From positions 124,001 to 188,000 of the forward strand of contig JAIXMO010000016.1 of NCBI GenBank assembly GCA_025677825.1: a DNA stretch of 64,000 bases, written 5' to 3'. Made by a program: the position numbers and the translations under genes. Of this stretch, positions 20,901-29,227 are shown in pieces (positions within the stretch are counted from its first letter, which is position 1; every line of letters begins with the position of its first letter). The notes below the pieces were generated by a model. The model had not been told where the DNA came from. It searched no databases and saw only the letters and a list, made by a program, of their open reading frames with translations. This DNA is from Helicostylum pulchrum. Lineage: Eukaryota; Mucoromycota; Mucoromycetes; Mucorales; Mucoraceae.

Positions 20901-22901
20901 AAAACATTCTGTTATTTGGTCTTTTTTAAGCCATCGAGCTACTTGCGTAGCTGATGCTAAATAATCAATATTAGTTGGCTCTTTTTTTACAGGTGGGTTA
21001 ATGGTATTGATATTATTTAGTAGTTTTGATGGTGATACCGGATATATTTTGGTGACAATATTAGTATTTTTATCAGTAACTTCCCATGTGTCATCAAACC
21101 AGTCAGGTTTAGGTGCTGTTTCTTTCAACCAGTTACGACCGAGAATGATATCAAACTTGGATTCGAAAACATAGGCAGTGATTATTTCTTGGTATTCATG
21201 GTTATCTCCTAAAAATAATCTAAAAGTAATTTTTTTGTTTATATTTGTTTTGTTACCATCTGCTGTTTCTACTGCCTGATTATCAACATCTTTTTCTGTC
21301 AAAGCGTGCGAGAGTAATTTAGGATGTACATAATTTGTACTTGCGCCACTATCAATCAGTATTTTGAAATTAGATCCACCCACCATGGTTTTGTATAATG
21401 GTAATGCATTTGATGTATTATCAACATTGTTTAAAAATGACTTTTCAGCAGACGACAAGATATGTGTTTCCGGTGTAATATTAGGTGACAATACAGGATA
21501 AGAGTAGGAGTCTTGATTATCAAAAGATGATAAATCAATTAAATTTTTATTATCATGATCATTGTTAGTATTATTGCTTAATGGATCATAGCTATCTAAT
21601 AACGCATTGAATTGCTGACGAAAATTGTTAGGTTTTCGATAGTTATTATTATTATTAGTATTATAATTATTAGTATTGTTATTATAATTATTGCGAGGTT
21701 TTTGTGTACGATAGTCAGTACGATTATTTCTTTTAGATTGAAATATACCTCTATCCTCATCCCATTTTTTATTTCTACATTCAGCCTTTTTATGTCCAAT
21801 TTTATCACAATAAAAACAGTTATTATTATTAATTCTTTGTACTGAATTATTGTTGTTAGGACCTTGTTGCTGCTTTAATAAATTTAAGAGTAGTTGATTT
21901 TGTTGTCTGATTTCAATAACTGTTAAATCCATGGGATCATCAATAGCTGAGTTTGGTGAATTAAAATTATTTGTTGATCTACCATATTGTGTAGCAGACT
22001 CAAAAGTTCGTGCACAATGAAACATACTTTCTAAATCGAGAGGATCCTTTAGTAATATATGTGCTCTAGCGCGATCTTTTAATCCTCTTGCAAATTTATC
22101 CATAGCTTCATCTTCTGTAATATTCAGTTCCAGTAACACATCTTGAAATTCCTTAATGTAATGTTGTACAGACGAAGTTTGTTTTAATTCAAATAATCTA
22201 TCTCGTGTTGATTGTAACGTATACTTTGGTTTGAATTCCATATCCATACTAATTTTGAATACTTCCCAGTCAGATAAATCTTGAGATGATCGCTGGGCCA
22301 TACGGTAATACCATAAGCGAGCATGATCTGTTAATAATGATACTGCATAGGATACCCAACGCGCTCTTTCAAAAGTATAAAAAGTTAAATAATGTTCCAC
22401 AGAAGTGTACCAATTATTTATCTTTGTAATATCTCTACTACCATCGTATGTAGGGGGGGTTGGAATTCTTACTTGGCTATTGAACTGTTGTTGTTGTTGA
22501 TGTGGTGGTTGGTGTTGGTGTTGCTGTTGCTGTTGGTGTTGCTGTTGCTGCTGTTGTAATGCTGTAGCAATTAGTAGTTGAACTTCTTCTTCAGAGAAAA
22601 CTTTATTTGTTTTTACTTCGTCGGTCATTTCAGTATCTTCTATTACTTCTTTGTTGATTGTTTTCTTATATTCTTGGTAGTGATCTAATAATGCTTCAGA
22701 TCCTTGTTTTATTGCTAATTTTTCCGGTCTTGAAAAAATAGATTTTACTGATTTTTCTATTAAAATTCCTCTGGATGTTATAAATTCCTCTAATTCTTCT
22801 CTTTCGTTTGCTGGTAATTTTCTTTTTGTTGCTGTAATAATATTATATTTGACGTGTGTTGGATGATCCAATATTTCTTGAGTAGAACTGTCTGATGACA
22901 T
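17946..22901 (-). CDS. Gag-Pol polyprotein of a Ty3/gypsy retrotransposon
   Basis: One 1651-aa frame carries all functions, without a frameshift between gag and pol. Residues about 1-150 are charged, followed by a Gln/His-rich stretch. A retrotransposon Gag domain (about 150-300) leads to a CX2CX4HX4C zinc knuckle (CFYCDKIGHKKAEC, about 360). The aspartic protease has LIDSGAST (about 514). Reverse transcriptase has YVDDLLVYS (about 896). RNase H is recognised from ECDSSDFAAGAVLL and TDHLPLKYY. Integrase has an HHCC finger (HIAYGH ... CAQC) and the DDE triad in WHLDFIGE, FTDRGANF and NSKCERLNQ (about 1344, 1402, 1438), then a GPY motif. The order protease-RT-RNase H-integrase defines Ty3/gypsy. 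No chromodomain is seen at the C-terminus, which ends in a basic Lys-rich tail. Confidence 0.95.
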   Translation of the reverse strand: MSSDSSTQEILDHPTHVKYNIITATKRKLPANEREELEEFITSRGILIEKSVKSIFSRPEKLAIKQGSEALLDHYQEYKKTINKEVIEDTEMTDEVKTNKVFSEEEVQLLIATALQQQQQQHQQQQQHQHQPPHQQQQQFNSQVRIPTPPTYDGSRDITKINNWYTSVEHYLTFYTFERARWVSYAVSLLTDHARLWYYRMAQRSSQDLSDWEVFKISMDMEFKPKYTLQSTRDRLFELKQTSSVQHYIKEFQDVLLELNITEDEAMDKFARGLKDRARAHILLKDPLDLESMFHCARTFESATQYGRSTNNFNSPNSAIDDPMDLTVIEIRQQNQLLLNLLKQQQGPNNNNSVQRINNNNCFYCDKIGHKKAECRNKKWDEDRGIFQSKRNNRTDYRTQKPRNNYNNNTNNYNTNNNNNYRKPNNFRQQFNALLDSYDPLSNNTNNDHDNKNLIDLSSFDNQDSYSYPVLSPNITPETHILSSAEKSFLNNVDNTSNALPLYKTMVGGSNFKILIDSGASTNYVHPKLLSHALTEKDVDNQAVETADGNKTNINKKITFRLFLGDNHEYQEIITAYVFESKFDIILGRNWLKETAPKPDWFDDTWEVTDKNTNIVTKIYPVSPSKLLNNINTINPPVKKEPTNIDYLASATQVARWLKKDQITECFVVNFIDESTGNHATITPISPIDIKDIQLDKEWKEEFEKLFPYAFKGEVTELPPNRHTRDIIVTDPKDAPPIFHQPYRMSPLELAELKKQLTDLEEKGLIVPTASPYGFPILFVRKAGSNNADGTPKLRMCCDFRSINKITIAQRIPIPRIDECLDQLHNSTCFSQIDLIGAFNQVRLSESDSMKATISHRFGQHRFLVAPFGLKNSGPYFQDVINKVLKSFVDKFVIIYVDDLLVYSKNEIEHKEHVKQVLQKLDEAKFVINIKKSHFNMKELTFLGYHISKNGISPSQQKTEAISLWPVPTNVQQVRQFLGLTQYYRRFIPQFAHIASPLTDLTAGTGYKTRAIEWTPQCQNAFNLLKQKLSSAPILLTPDMNKPFRIECDSSDFAAGAVLLQQDNDNNWKPLAFESKRYSKEERVYPAQEREMLAILIALRKWRCFIDGKDYIVYTDHLPLKYYRDQKHPVPRLVRWMSEIELYNPNIQYKPGKENIIPDLLSRRDGPNCNPASTSIQPKYLYNTDITTNTNVTKHSLSKPVQSIKDDPIQDWPLLYFRNEDQWPQLLQKELQQNKDKFIAKNQHIYKLVKNSKTNEITELKFIPFHQRADFINNFHIAYGHLSQISVYQQLKNRIWWPGIQQDIIEWLKSCAQCQLASRSEKNIHHSPMKPLDIPPAFSRWHLDFIGELPTTKNGNRWILVAVDYSTNWPIIRALKNATGDEIVRFIYEEIVLKFGNPVEIFTDRGANFMSKVLKQYMNKIRSKHTFTSAFHPRSNSKCERLNQIIKNMLKKYVNGDVHSWDEYIDTVTFACRIRKHTTTGYSPFFLVYGTQPRIPGDFNRPYMNDITEFDANLITEDALTRIRNLRETRFLAEENLRNQGIKDKERWDKIIKGKETQVFSKNDFVLLRHESKKGLEYNWMGPYQIIKCNLDFNVYQIKEIEGKIYNSWVHTDRLKPISITNNNITTSWYIPRVARALKKKNQSIKQSKEI

Positions 22902-22936
22902 TCACAACACAATAATATTTCTGATTTTTCTAACTT

Positions 22937-22948
22937 CTGGTGCTACCA
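22937..22948 (-). other. Primer-binding site
   Basis: On the element's strand TGGTAGCACCAG lies two bases inside the 5' LTR. The leading TGG complements a tRNA CCA end, and the rest would pair with an acceptor end of GGTGCTA type. That resembles, but does not exactly equal, yeast initiator tRNA-Met (GGCGCTA). Confidence 0.6.
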
Positions 22949-22950
22949 AT

Positions 22951-23091
22951 TGTCAGAGTTATTTTAATAGATGAGACTTATAGCAATAGATGTATAGTAG
23001 TAAAAAGGTGGTCTTTTATTGAGTTTGTATTTTAGGGTAATTTATATCTAATTTAAAGTAGTACACAGCTTATTCAATTTTAGCTGTGACA
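22951..23091 (-). repeat. 5' LTR of the gypsy element
   Basis: 141 bp, identical by eye to the LTR at 17602-17742. It abuts older LTR-like sequence on its outer side, within about 15 bp of that repeat's end. Confidence 0.93.
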
Positions 23092-23105
23092 ATTTACTCT
23101 TAAAT

Positions 23106-23623
23106 TTGTCGTGTCTTGGCTGGTGGTTATAACTCTTTTGTTAATTAAAAGATAGATAGAGTTTATTAATTCGAACATTGCTCTTTTTATATCAGTTTGT
23201 GACTACTGTTAATCAATAGATGGTGTAGTAAAGTGTAATAAAAGAATAATAAGGTAATAGTAAGAAAAGTGAGCACCAGTCCCTGTTTTATAAGTAGAAC
23301 GACTTAAGAGATAAAGTAAAATAAAAGAAAAAGGTAAAAAGTACAATGGAAAGTAGGATCCAAGGGAATTCAGGAACAAAATAAAATAAAAGAGCTTGAT
23401 TTAAAGGTCTTTTATAAGTTAAGAGAAGTATAAGATTAAATTGTTTACAAAAAGTGAATTACATTTTTATTATTGGAAAGAAGGTAGTATTTATATGTTT
23501 TTATGTTTTTAGTTTTTTGGTTATTATTTTGATAAGAGCTTCAGGCTTGATGATTTTATATTTTTTAGATCAAGTCGAAGACTTGATCCACAATTATTTT
23601 CAAATTTGGTTCTTCGTGTAACA
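23106..23623 (-). repeat. LTR-like repeat, copy A (probable solo LTR of a second retroelement)
   Basis: Read on the minus strand the sequence begins TGTTACACGAAGAACC and ends near CACGACA, giving TG...CA termini about 518 bp apart. The part 23318-23623 matches 43436-43742 in direct orientation with about 90% identity. A 105-bp block (23210-23314) matches 43330-43435 only in reverse complement. It contains a perfect 9-bp-stem hairpin (23568-23588). No protein-coding sequence is present, as expected for a solo LTR. The left boundary is inferred. Confidence 0.6.
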
Positions 23624-23853
23624 CTACTACAATTTATGACTAAGACAAATTGATAGAAATATTTGTACGTTTGCGTTTCGTTCATCAAGAACACTACTTG
23701 TATTCACAGAATTAGACTGTTAAAGCCTCGTCTTCAGTTTTGATAGATTAGTTTAAGTGTTCTAGATTAAATATTAATGTAATAAAACAACAAAAACATG
23801 TATATATACATGATACTTTAAAATTTGTTAAAGTAATTTTTTTCGTTTTGAAA

Positions 23854-24333
23854 ATGTCCAATAGCAGGAATTACATAATGTTAACTTATAATACTCCAGA
23901 ATACTATTGCGAAAAGCAGTGGTTCATATCGTATAAAGTAGATGGGGATTATTTTACATGTGAAAATGATACCAGTAGCAAAATTATGAGACTGAAAAAC
24001 GTCGAAAATTTCATCAACATATGATATAGACATAAGATGCTCTTAAGTCGTGATATTCTTGTGAATCGAAAAGGAGATATACGCGTTTTCATAGAAGACA
24101 AATTTCATTCTGGATCCATCTATTCCAGATCTAAAGGTATATCGTTCGAAATGATCCACTCGCATATATGTCTTTTAAAAGATGTAATCGAAGAAGAAGA
24201 TGTAGTCGAAGAAAAAGCTGGTAAATCAGTCTGTCAAGTTGATAACGTCATTGGTGATTACGACGTATGGAATCATGTAGATAAAGATGATAAAGTAACT
24301 GGCGAGCAAGTTGGCGATTACGATATAATATGA
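23854..24333 (+). pseudogene. Orphan paralog of the 24835-25290 gene, interrupted by one in-frame TGA
   Basis: Read in one frame from the ATG at 23854, this 160-codon stretch aligns with the neighbouring orphan gene from end to end: WFISYKVDGDYFTCEND against WIISYNKNQNCFICENK, then LKNVENF, VFIEDKFHSGS and LLKDVIEEE. The only break is a TGA at 24022-24024, where the neighbour has a tryptophan codon in FVRIWNHYMHK. The frame continues normally for another 103 codons to an acidic tail (DKDDKVTGEQVGDYDII). Either it is a recent pseudogene produced by a single substitution, or the TGA is read through. No named domain was recognised. Confidence 0.6.
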
Positions 24334-24834
24334 TATTATGTCCTTTAGAATAACTCTCTTTTTTTAAAGAGATATATAAAAAGACAAAAAATTATGTGTT
24401 TTTTGCCGTACTTCTTTTTAAACACCCTTTTAATTAGTTTCTATTCGTGTATTATATTGAAGCAGCCGTGAAATAAAAATAAGTGTTACGAGATATTATT
24501 AACTGCCATAGGTAAATAAACAAATATTACCAGCTCGAGCTTTATGATAGTAAGAAACCCTTTATTAGAACATTAATTTTTGATTCCAAAAAAAAAAGGT
24601 TTTTGGTGAATACAAAATTATATTTTCGAATTTAAGAATAATTTCGTACTCCAGGAGAGGTTACTATTACTCACCAATTCAGGAATATTCCTCTTTATCT
24701 ATAAAGTTCGTGAGAGTTTTAACGATGAAAAGATTGAACACAAACTGTTGGAACGCTTATAAAAAAGATTGGAATCATCGTTTTATATTTTCTATAATTA
24801 TTTTTTTAAAAAAAGTTGATAAAAACTTTGTAAA
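24334..24834. other. Intergenic region between the paralogs
   Basis: 501 bp of AT-rich DNA with no ORF or repeat that I recognise. It probably contains the 3' end of the first paralog and the promoter of the second. Confidence 0.35.
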
Positions 24835-25290
24835 ATGGTCGATAAAAAGCATTATATCAAATTGACTTGTTTAACAAGATTAACAGGTGATGATGTTGGA
24901 CATTCATGGATTATATCTTATAATAAAAATCAAAATTGCTTTATATGCGAAAATAAATCTAACAACAAAATTACCAAAATGAAAAATGTAGAGAATTTCG
25001 TCAGGATATGGAATCATTATATGCATAAAGCAATAAAAGGTCTACCCGGGAGTGAGTATGCTCATAATAATCAACCCGAAGCATTCATAGAAATTTTCAT
25101 AGAGAACGATTACTACTCTGGATATACTATTTCTGTGGCCACACCAGTACCAGTTGAGTTGATCCAGAAATATATATATCTATTAAAAGATATAATCGAA
25201 GAAAATGAAAAAGACAAAGATAGTAAAAAAGTCGATGAAGACGACGAAAAAGCTGCTGAAAAGTTGAAGGCGGTGCAAAGATTGGGATAG
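24835..25290 (+). CDS. Orphan 151-aa acidic-tailed protein
   Basis: Single exon with ATG start. I recognise no family. The N-terminal 100 residues mix beta-like strands (HSWIISYNKNQNCFICENKS, then AFIEIFIENDYYSGYTISVA). A helix follows (PVELIQKYIYLLKDIIEEN), ending in a Lys/Asp/Glu-rich tail. There is no signal peptide or membrane segment, so it is probably cytosolic or nuclear. The neighbouring interrupted copy shares the length, the position of the acidic tail and the KNVENF and YLLKDIIEE motifs. This indicates tandem duplication and a sequence conserved as protein rather than a chance ORF. It lies between retroelement remnants and the porin gene. Confidence 0.6.
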   Translation: MVDKKHYIKLTCLTRLTGDDVGHSWIISYNKNQNCFICENKSNNKITKMKNVENFVRIWNHYMHKAIKGLPGSEYAHNNQPEAFIEIFIENDYYSGYTISVATPVPVELIQKYIYLLKDIIEENEKDKDSKKVDEDDEKAAEKLKAVQRLG

Positions 25291-26264
25291 AAGGGCTTAA
25301 ATAGCCAATACAAATTACGACAAAATATTGAACTAAATATTGGAAACCATAAATCAATAAATATTACTAATATTAATAAAATCAATAACGCTTTTCTTCT
25401 TTTTTAATATGTTTCATATGCTAAGTAGAATATAAAGACCCATCCTAATTAAATCTTAATTGTTGTAAATCCGATGTAATATGTATGAAAAAGTTTTAGA
25501 ATAATAGTTATCGTCAAATTAAAAAGGGTACGAGCTGCTATAATATAAAGTAACCAACCAATTAATAACACGATTTAAAATAAAAACCTAATCCACTTTC
25601 TCATTGTATTACGGTTGAATATCATTTTTTTTTTGCTCGTGCTTCCCTCACAGGTTTTAGAGACTTGCGCTATTTCGTTCCAGAACCGAGGCTGGTACTC
25701 GCTTTCCAAATACAATACCTGGCTGTACATACAGTTTCTTTTTATACACTTGCATATTTCATGGGACTTGTCATTAGAAGGATATCAAACGACTTTTTTT
25801 TTAAAAGTAGACGCACAGAAAAAAAAAGGTAGAATTGTACAAGCAAACATGTTACACCTAATTTATTTTTGAAACACGAAAAACAATGCAGTAATGGATG
25901 AATTTACAGCCTTTGTTTATTTTCTTCGAAAAAAAAGATGAACCATCATTTACTTTTCACACATACAAAGAAAACAAATGATAAATAAAACAAAACATAC
26001 TGCGTCTACAAGTTTCAAGTGTCTATACATATAAAACTCGAGTAAGAAACACAAAGTTTTTAAACCAACCAAAAGGTACAAAAAGACAATGTGAATCAGG
26101 AAAAAAAAAAAGAGAACACGGTGCAGACACACGAAACAATTTAAATCAGATGATGGAACAATTTTTATTTATTATGTATTATATTGATTACAAAAAAAAA
26201 CAAAAAGTTTTTTTTTTAGAAAATGTATATTTTAAAAGAATCTAATTTAGAAAAAAAAAGAAAT
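25291..26264. other. Intergenic region downstream of the porin gene
   Basis: About 970 bp between convergent transcription units. ORFs at 25615-25872 and 25950-26132 are low-complexity and unsupported. AT-rich with several poly-A runs. No RNA gene or repeat recognised. Confidence 0.35.
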
Positions 26265-27467
26265 TTAGTTTTCTAAAGTGAAAGCAAGACCAAGCTTGTG
26301 AGCGTTTTCGTTAAGACGAGTAGTATCAACGGAAGCACCGAGGTTAAGCTTGACACCGGGACGAAGAGATTGAGTATAACCGAGACCAACAACACCAGAG
26401 TTAGAGATCTTGGCCTTAACGAAGGCAGAGGAGTCCAACTTGAGCTTGGCACCAACTTCGAGGGCAACAGCGTTGGAACCCTTGGAGTCCCAAGAAGCCT
26501 TACCGGAGGCCTCGAGGTCGCTGTTGACACGGTGGTAGTAAGAAGCAGCATAGTTGCTCAAGTTGTTGGTAGCGTGAACGGCAACACCATATTCACCAGC
26601 GGTATAACCGACAGCAGCGTTGTAACGACCGAGCTATCATGTTAAAAAGAGAGATGAGATTCTTTTTTTTCCCCAATTTTTTTTCCTATATAATATTTAC
26701 CTTGCCATCCAAAACGTTGTAGGCAACTTCAGCACCAACAAGGAAACCTTGTTGACCGAAGACAGAGTTGACACTGACGTTGGTCTATGTTTTAAAAAGT
26801 TAGAATACTATTATAAATTTCGAATTTAGATGTAATATATTACCTTGAAGACATCAAGAGTGGCAACAGTGTGAACATTAGGCTTCTTGTAGGTAGCATT
26901 GATCTTGGCAGCCTTCTCGTTAACAGAGGGGAGGAGAGAAGTTAAGAGTTCGAGCTTAAGACCCTCTACAAAAAAAGAAAAAAAATATTAGAAATTTTTT
27001 CTTTTCTAGTCCAAAAAAAACTTACTGGCAAGGTTGTTCTCGAGCTCGATCTTTCCGTTAAGGTGGTTAGAGGTGGTCCAAGCTTCAGTGAAGGTAAGAC
27101 CGTTCTTCTTGTCAGCATACTTGGTTTCAAGATCACCAACAATGATACCGGTCTTGTTATCACGTTGACCGTTAACCTTGAAGGTCTATTTATACATTTA
27201 TAAAAAAAATTGATTAGATTTTTCTTATAAAATTTTCACGCCCCAAAAAAAAAAAAAGATATATAAAAAAAAAAATACTTACAACACCGTTAGGAGCAGT
27301 GGTCTTAACTTCGAGCTTACAACCACCAACGGGGTAATCCTTGGACAAAAGGTCCTTGGCAGATTTGCCAATATCATTGAAAGCAACTAAAAAAGAAGAA
27401 AAAAAGGTTTAAGTATAATGACACGAGTATAATTCGTTGTAGTCAAAGTCATACCAGGAACAGCCAT
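26265..27467 (-). CDS. por1: Mitochondrial outer-membrane porin (VDAC)
   Basis: Voltage-dependent anion channel that passes metabolites through the mitochondrial outer membrane. Six exons (27467-27455, 27386-27283, 27185-27026, 26965-26844, 26784-26701, 26633-26265) give 283 aa, exactly the length of the yeast and Neurospora proteins. It begins MAVPVAFNDIGKSAKDLLSK, the amphipathic N-terminal helix. The body is a series of alternating beta-strands, including a GLK motif (KGLKLEL) and LGYTQSLRPGVKLNLG near the end. The C-terminal strand KLGLAFTLEN matches the usual porin ending. The first exon contributes only 13 coding bases. Codon use is very biased (AAC, AAG, GGT, GTC), unlike the AT-rich surroundings, as expected for an abundant protein. 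A repeated promoter motif lies about 420-480 bp upstream. Confidence 0.96.
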
Positions 27468-29227
27468 CTAATAATAACAATATAAAGTAAGGATCAATGT
27501 TATTTAACCGAGAAAGTTTTATTTATTTATTACCTTTAAAAATAAATAAAATTAATTAAAGAAAAAAAAGAGTAGATTTGGTTTCTTTTTTGTTTATGAG
27601 TAAAACTTGTGCGGCTTTTAAAAATAACATGGGTAAAAAAAAAATTGTTCTGAGTGAAAAAATATAACTGGGGTACTGAAGGGTTTAAAAAAGAGAATCC
27701 CCCACAGCTAAAAAAAACATCACATGTCACTATTACTGGTTTGAAGTATAATACGAAATAGTTTTTTTTTGATAAAAAATTTAAAAACGTAGTTGAGTTT
27801 ACTTTCTTCTTTCTTCAAGAACTTTTTTCTTTTTCAAAATAAAGTTAATTACGGCAGTTCCAACACCAAAGGGCTAAATAAAACTTCCCAAAGGGTGGTT
27901 TTGATTCATCCAATGGGCGGTTTTTATTTTTTCAAAGGGCGGTTCCAAAGGTCTTGACTTCATTTATTTATACTTTGTAGAGCCTTTTTTTCTGCAATCA
28001 AAAACTTTAATCTTGTCAGAATCGTTCAAGAGTTCCTGTGTATCACAGCTAATTTATCGATGATTAATTTCTTGATATTCGGATTATAGATTGTGAGGAG
28101 TTACACTTCAGTTCTTTTTTTAAAAAAGGACTTACTTTTCAAATCTTCACAATTTGTCGTAAGTCCCGCAAAATCAGTTGTGACAATGCAGACTCTCTCC
28201 ATTGAAGAAATATACATCAGCATATCCAATGAATACAATGAAATTTAGTTATATGATTGTGATGACATAACGTTTCCTTTCTCACCCTGCATATCACTCT
28301 GCATATATCTGTAGCAATGAATGTTCTTGCTTGTTTACGTTCCTTTCCAATCACCGTTCATTTGCATTACGGTAGACAGAGGCGAAAACCTTGCTACCCA
28401 AGGACCTATTCTTCGACAAACGAACACGCGAGTCAACATCTTTTTCGCATTTAGAATTTCTCGCTCTGAATAAATATTTGATAGCGAGGTAAATGGCTCA
28501 CAATGTCTTCTATTACATTGTCTAAATGCTAGGTTAATTATGAACTGCTCCTCTATATCTTACTGATATACCCATCCTTTGAAACTTTCTGTTGTAGATC
28601 ATTGTAGTTTCTCTTTACTCTACTTTCAATTAAATACAATTTTCTTGAGTTACACCATTTGAAAATCTGTGACATTTTTTGGGTACACTTACCTTTATAA
28701 AGAGCTCATAATAACTTAGACTTGTGCTAGCATATACCCGGCGGTTGCTTTAGCAAGAACCGTATCATTTTGTATGAAGATAGAGAAAATAAAAAGACTA
28801 AAAAAAAATGCAGAATAATAAATGAATATAAGATGTATTATGCTCCTTTAAAAAGTGCACATACGAAAAAAAAAATACTTACTGGTACGCATTGTAAAGA
28901 AAAAGAGATGGAATAAATACAGCTTAGGCTGATAAAATGGGTCTATTCAATCGTTTGCAGTGAAAAAAAAATTACGTGTTTCTTTTTAATATTTGGGGTT
29001 ATTTCATGATTTACGACTAAAGTTCCACAAACTAAATATGCTTGTGGATCCCCTTTTTTTTTGTGTTCCATTACACCAAATCAAAAATAACAGACTAAGT
29101 ATGTATAAATGTTTTTTTTTAAAAATTCTAAGTGTACAAATGCATGTTTTTATTTATATATAAATTAATGAAAAAAAAAAGAGAGGAAAGAAACAAAAAT
29201 AAAGAGGGGAAAAAAAGGTTATATAAT
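27468..29227. other. Intergenic region upstream of the porin gene and downstream of sda1
   Basis: About 1.76 kb. The part nearest the porin start carries the triple motif listed separately. The rest (28000-28900) is less AT-rich than most gaps here but has no long ORF on either strand. I found no RNA gene or repeat in it. Confidence 0.4.
27887..27946 (-). promoter_or_regulatory. Three direct copies of an AACCGCCC(T/A)TTG motif upstream of the porin gene
   Basis: On the porin strand the sequences AACCGCCCTTTG, AACCGCCCATTGG and AACCACCCTTTGG occur in the same orientation, about 22 bp apart, roughly 420-480 bp before the ATG. A weaker half-copy (AGCCCTTTGG) lies at 27866-27875. The G+C content is clearly higher than the surroundings. 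The middle copy includes CCATTGG, close to a CCAAT box. I infer a binding-site cluster for a transcription factor. Confidence 0.5.

Larger units (their letters stand above)
17602..23091 (-). mobile_element. Intact Ty3/gypsy LTR retrotransposon
   Basis: Complete element, 5490 bp, on the minus strand. Two 141-bp LTRs, identical over their full length as I read them, start and end with the inverted dinucleotides TG...CA (in full TGTCA...TGACA). A tRNA-like primer-binding site sits just inside the 5' LTR and a purine tract just inside the 3' LTR. Between them is one uninterrupted gag-pol ORF. Identical LTRs and an open ORF argue for recent insertion. However, the 5-bp flanks (TACAG on the left, ATTTA on the right) do not form a target-site duplication. 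A poly-T run of 33 (17848-17880) lies in the 3' untranslated internal region. Confidence 0.93.

Noticed and set aside
21596..21845. ORFs on both strands within the retrotransposon
   Set aside because: Frame shadows of the Asn-rich region of Gag-Pol, made of ATT/ATA repeats.
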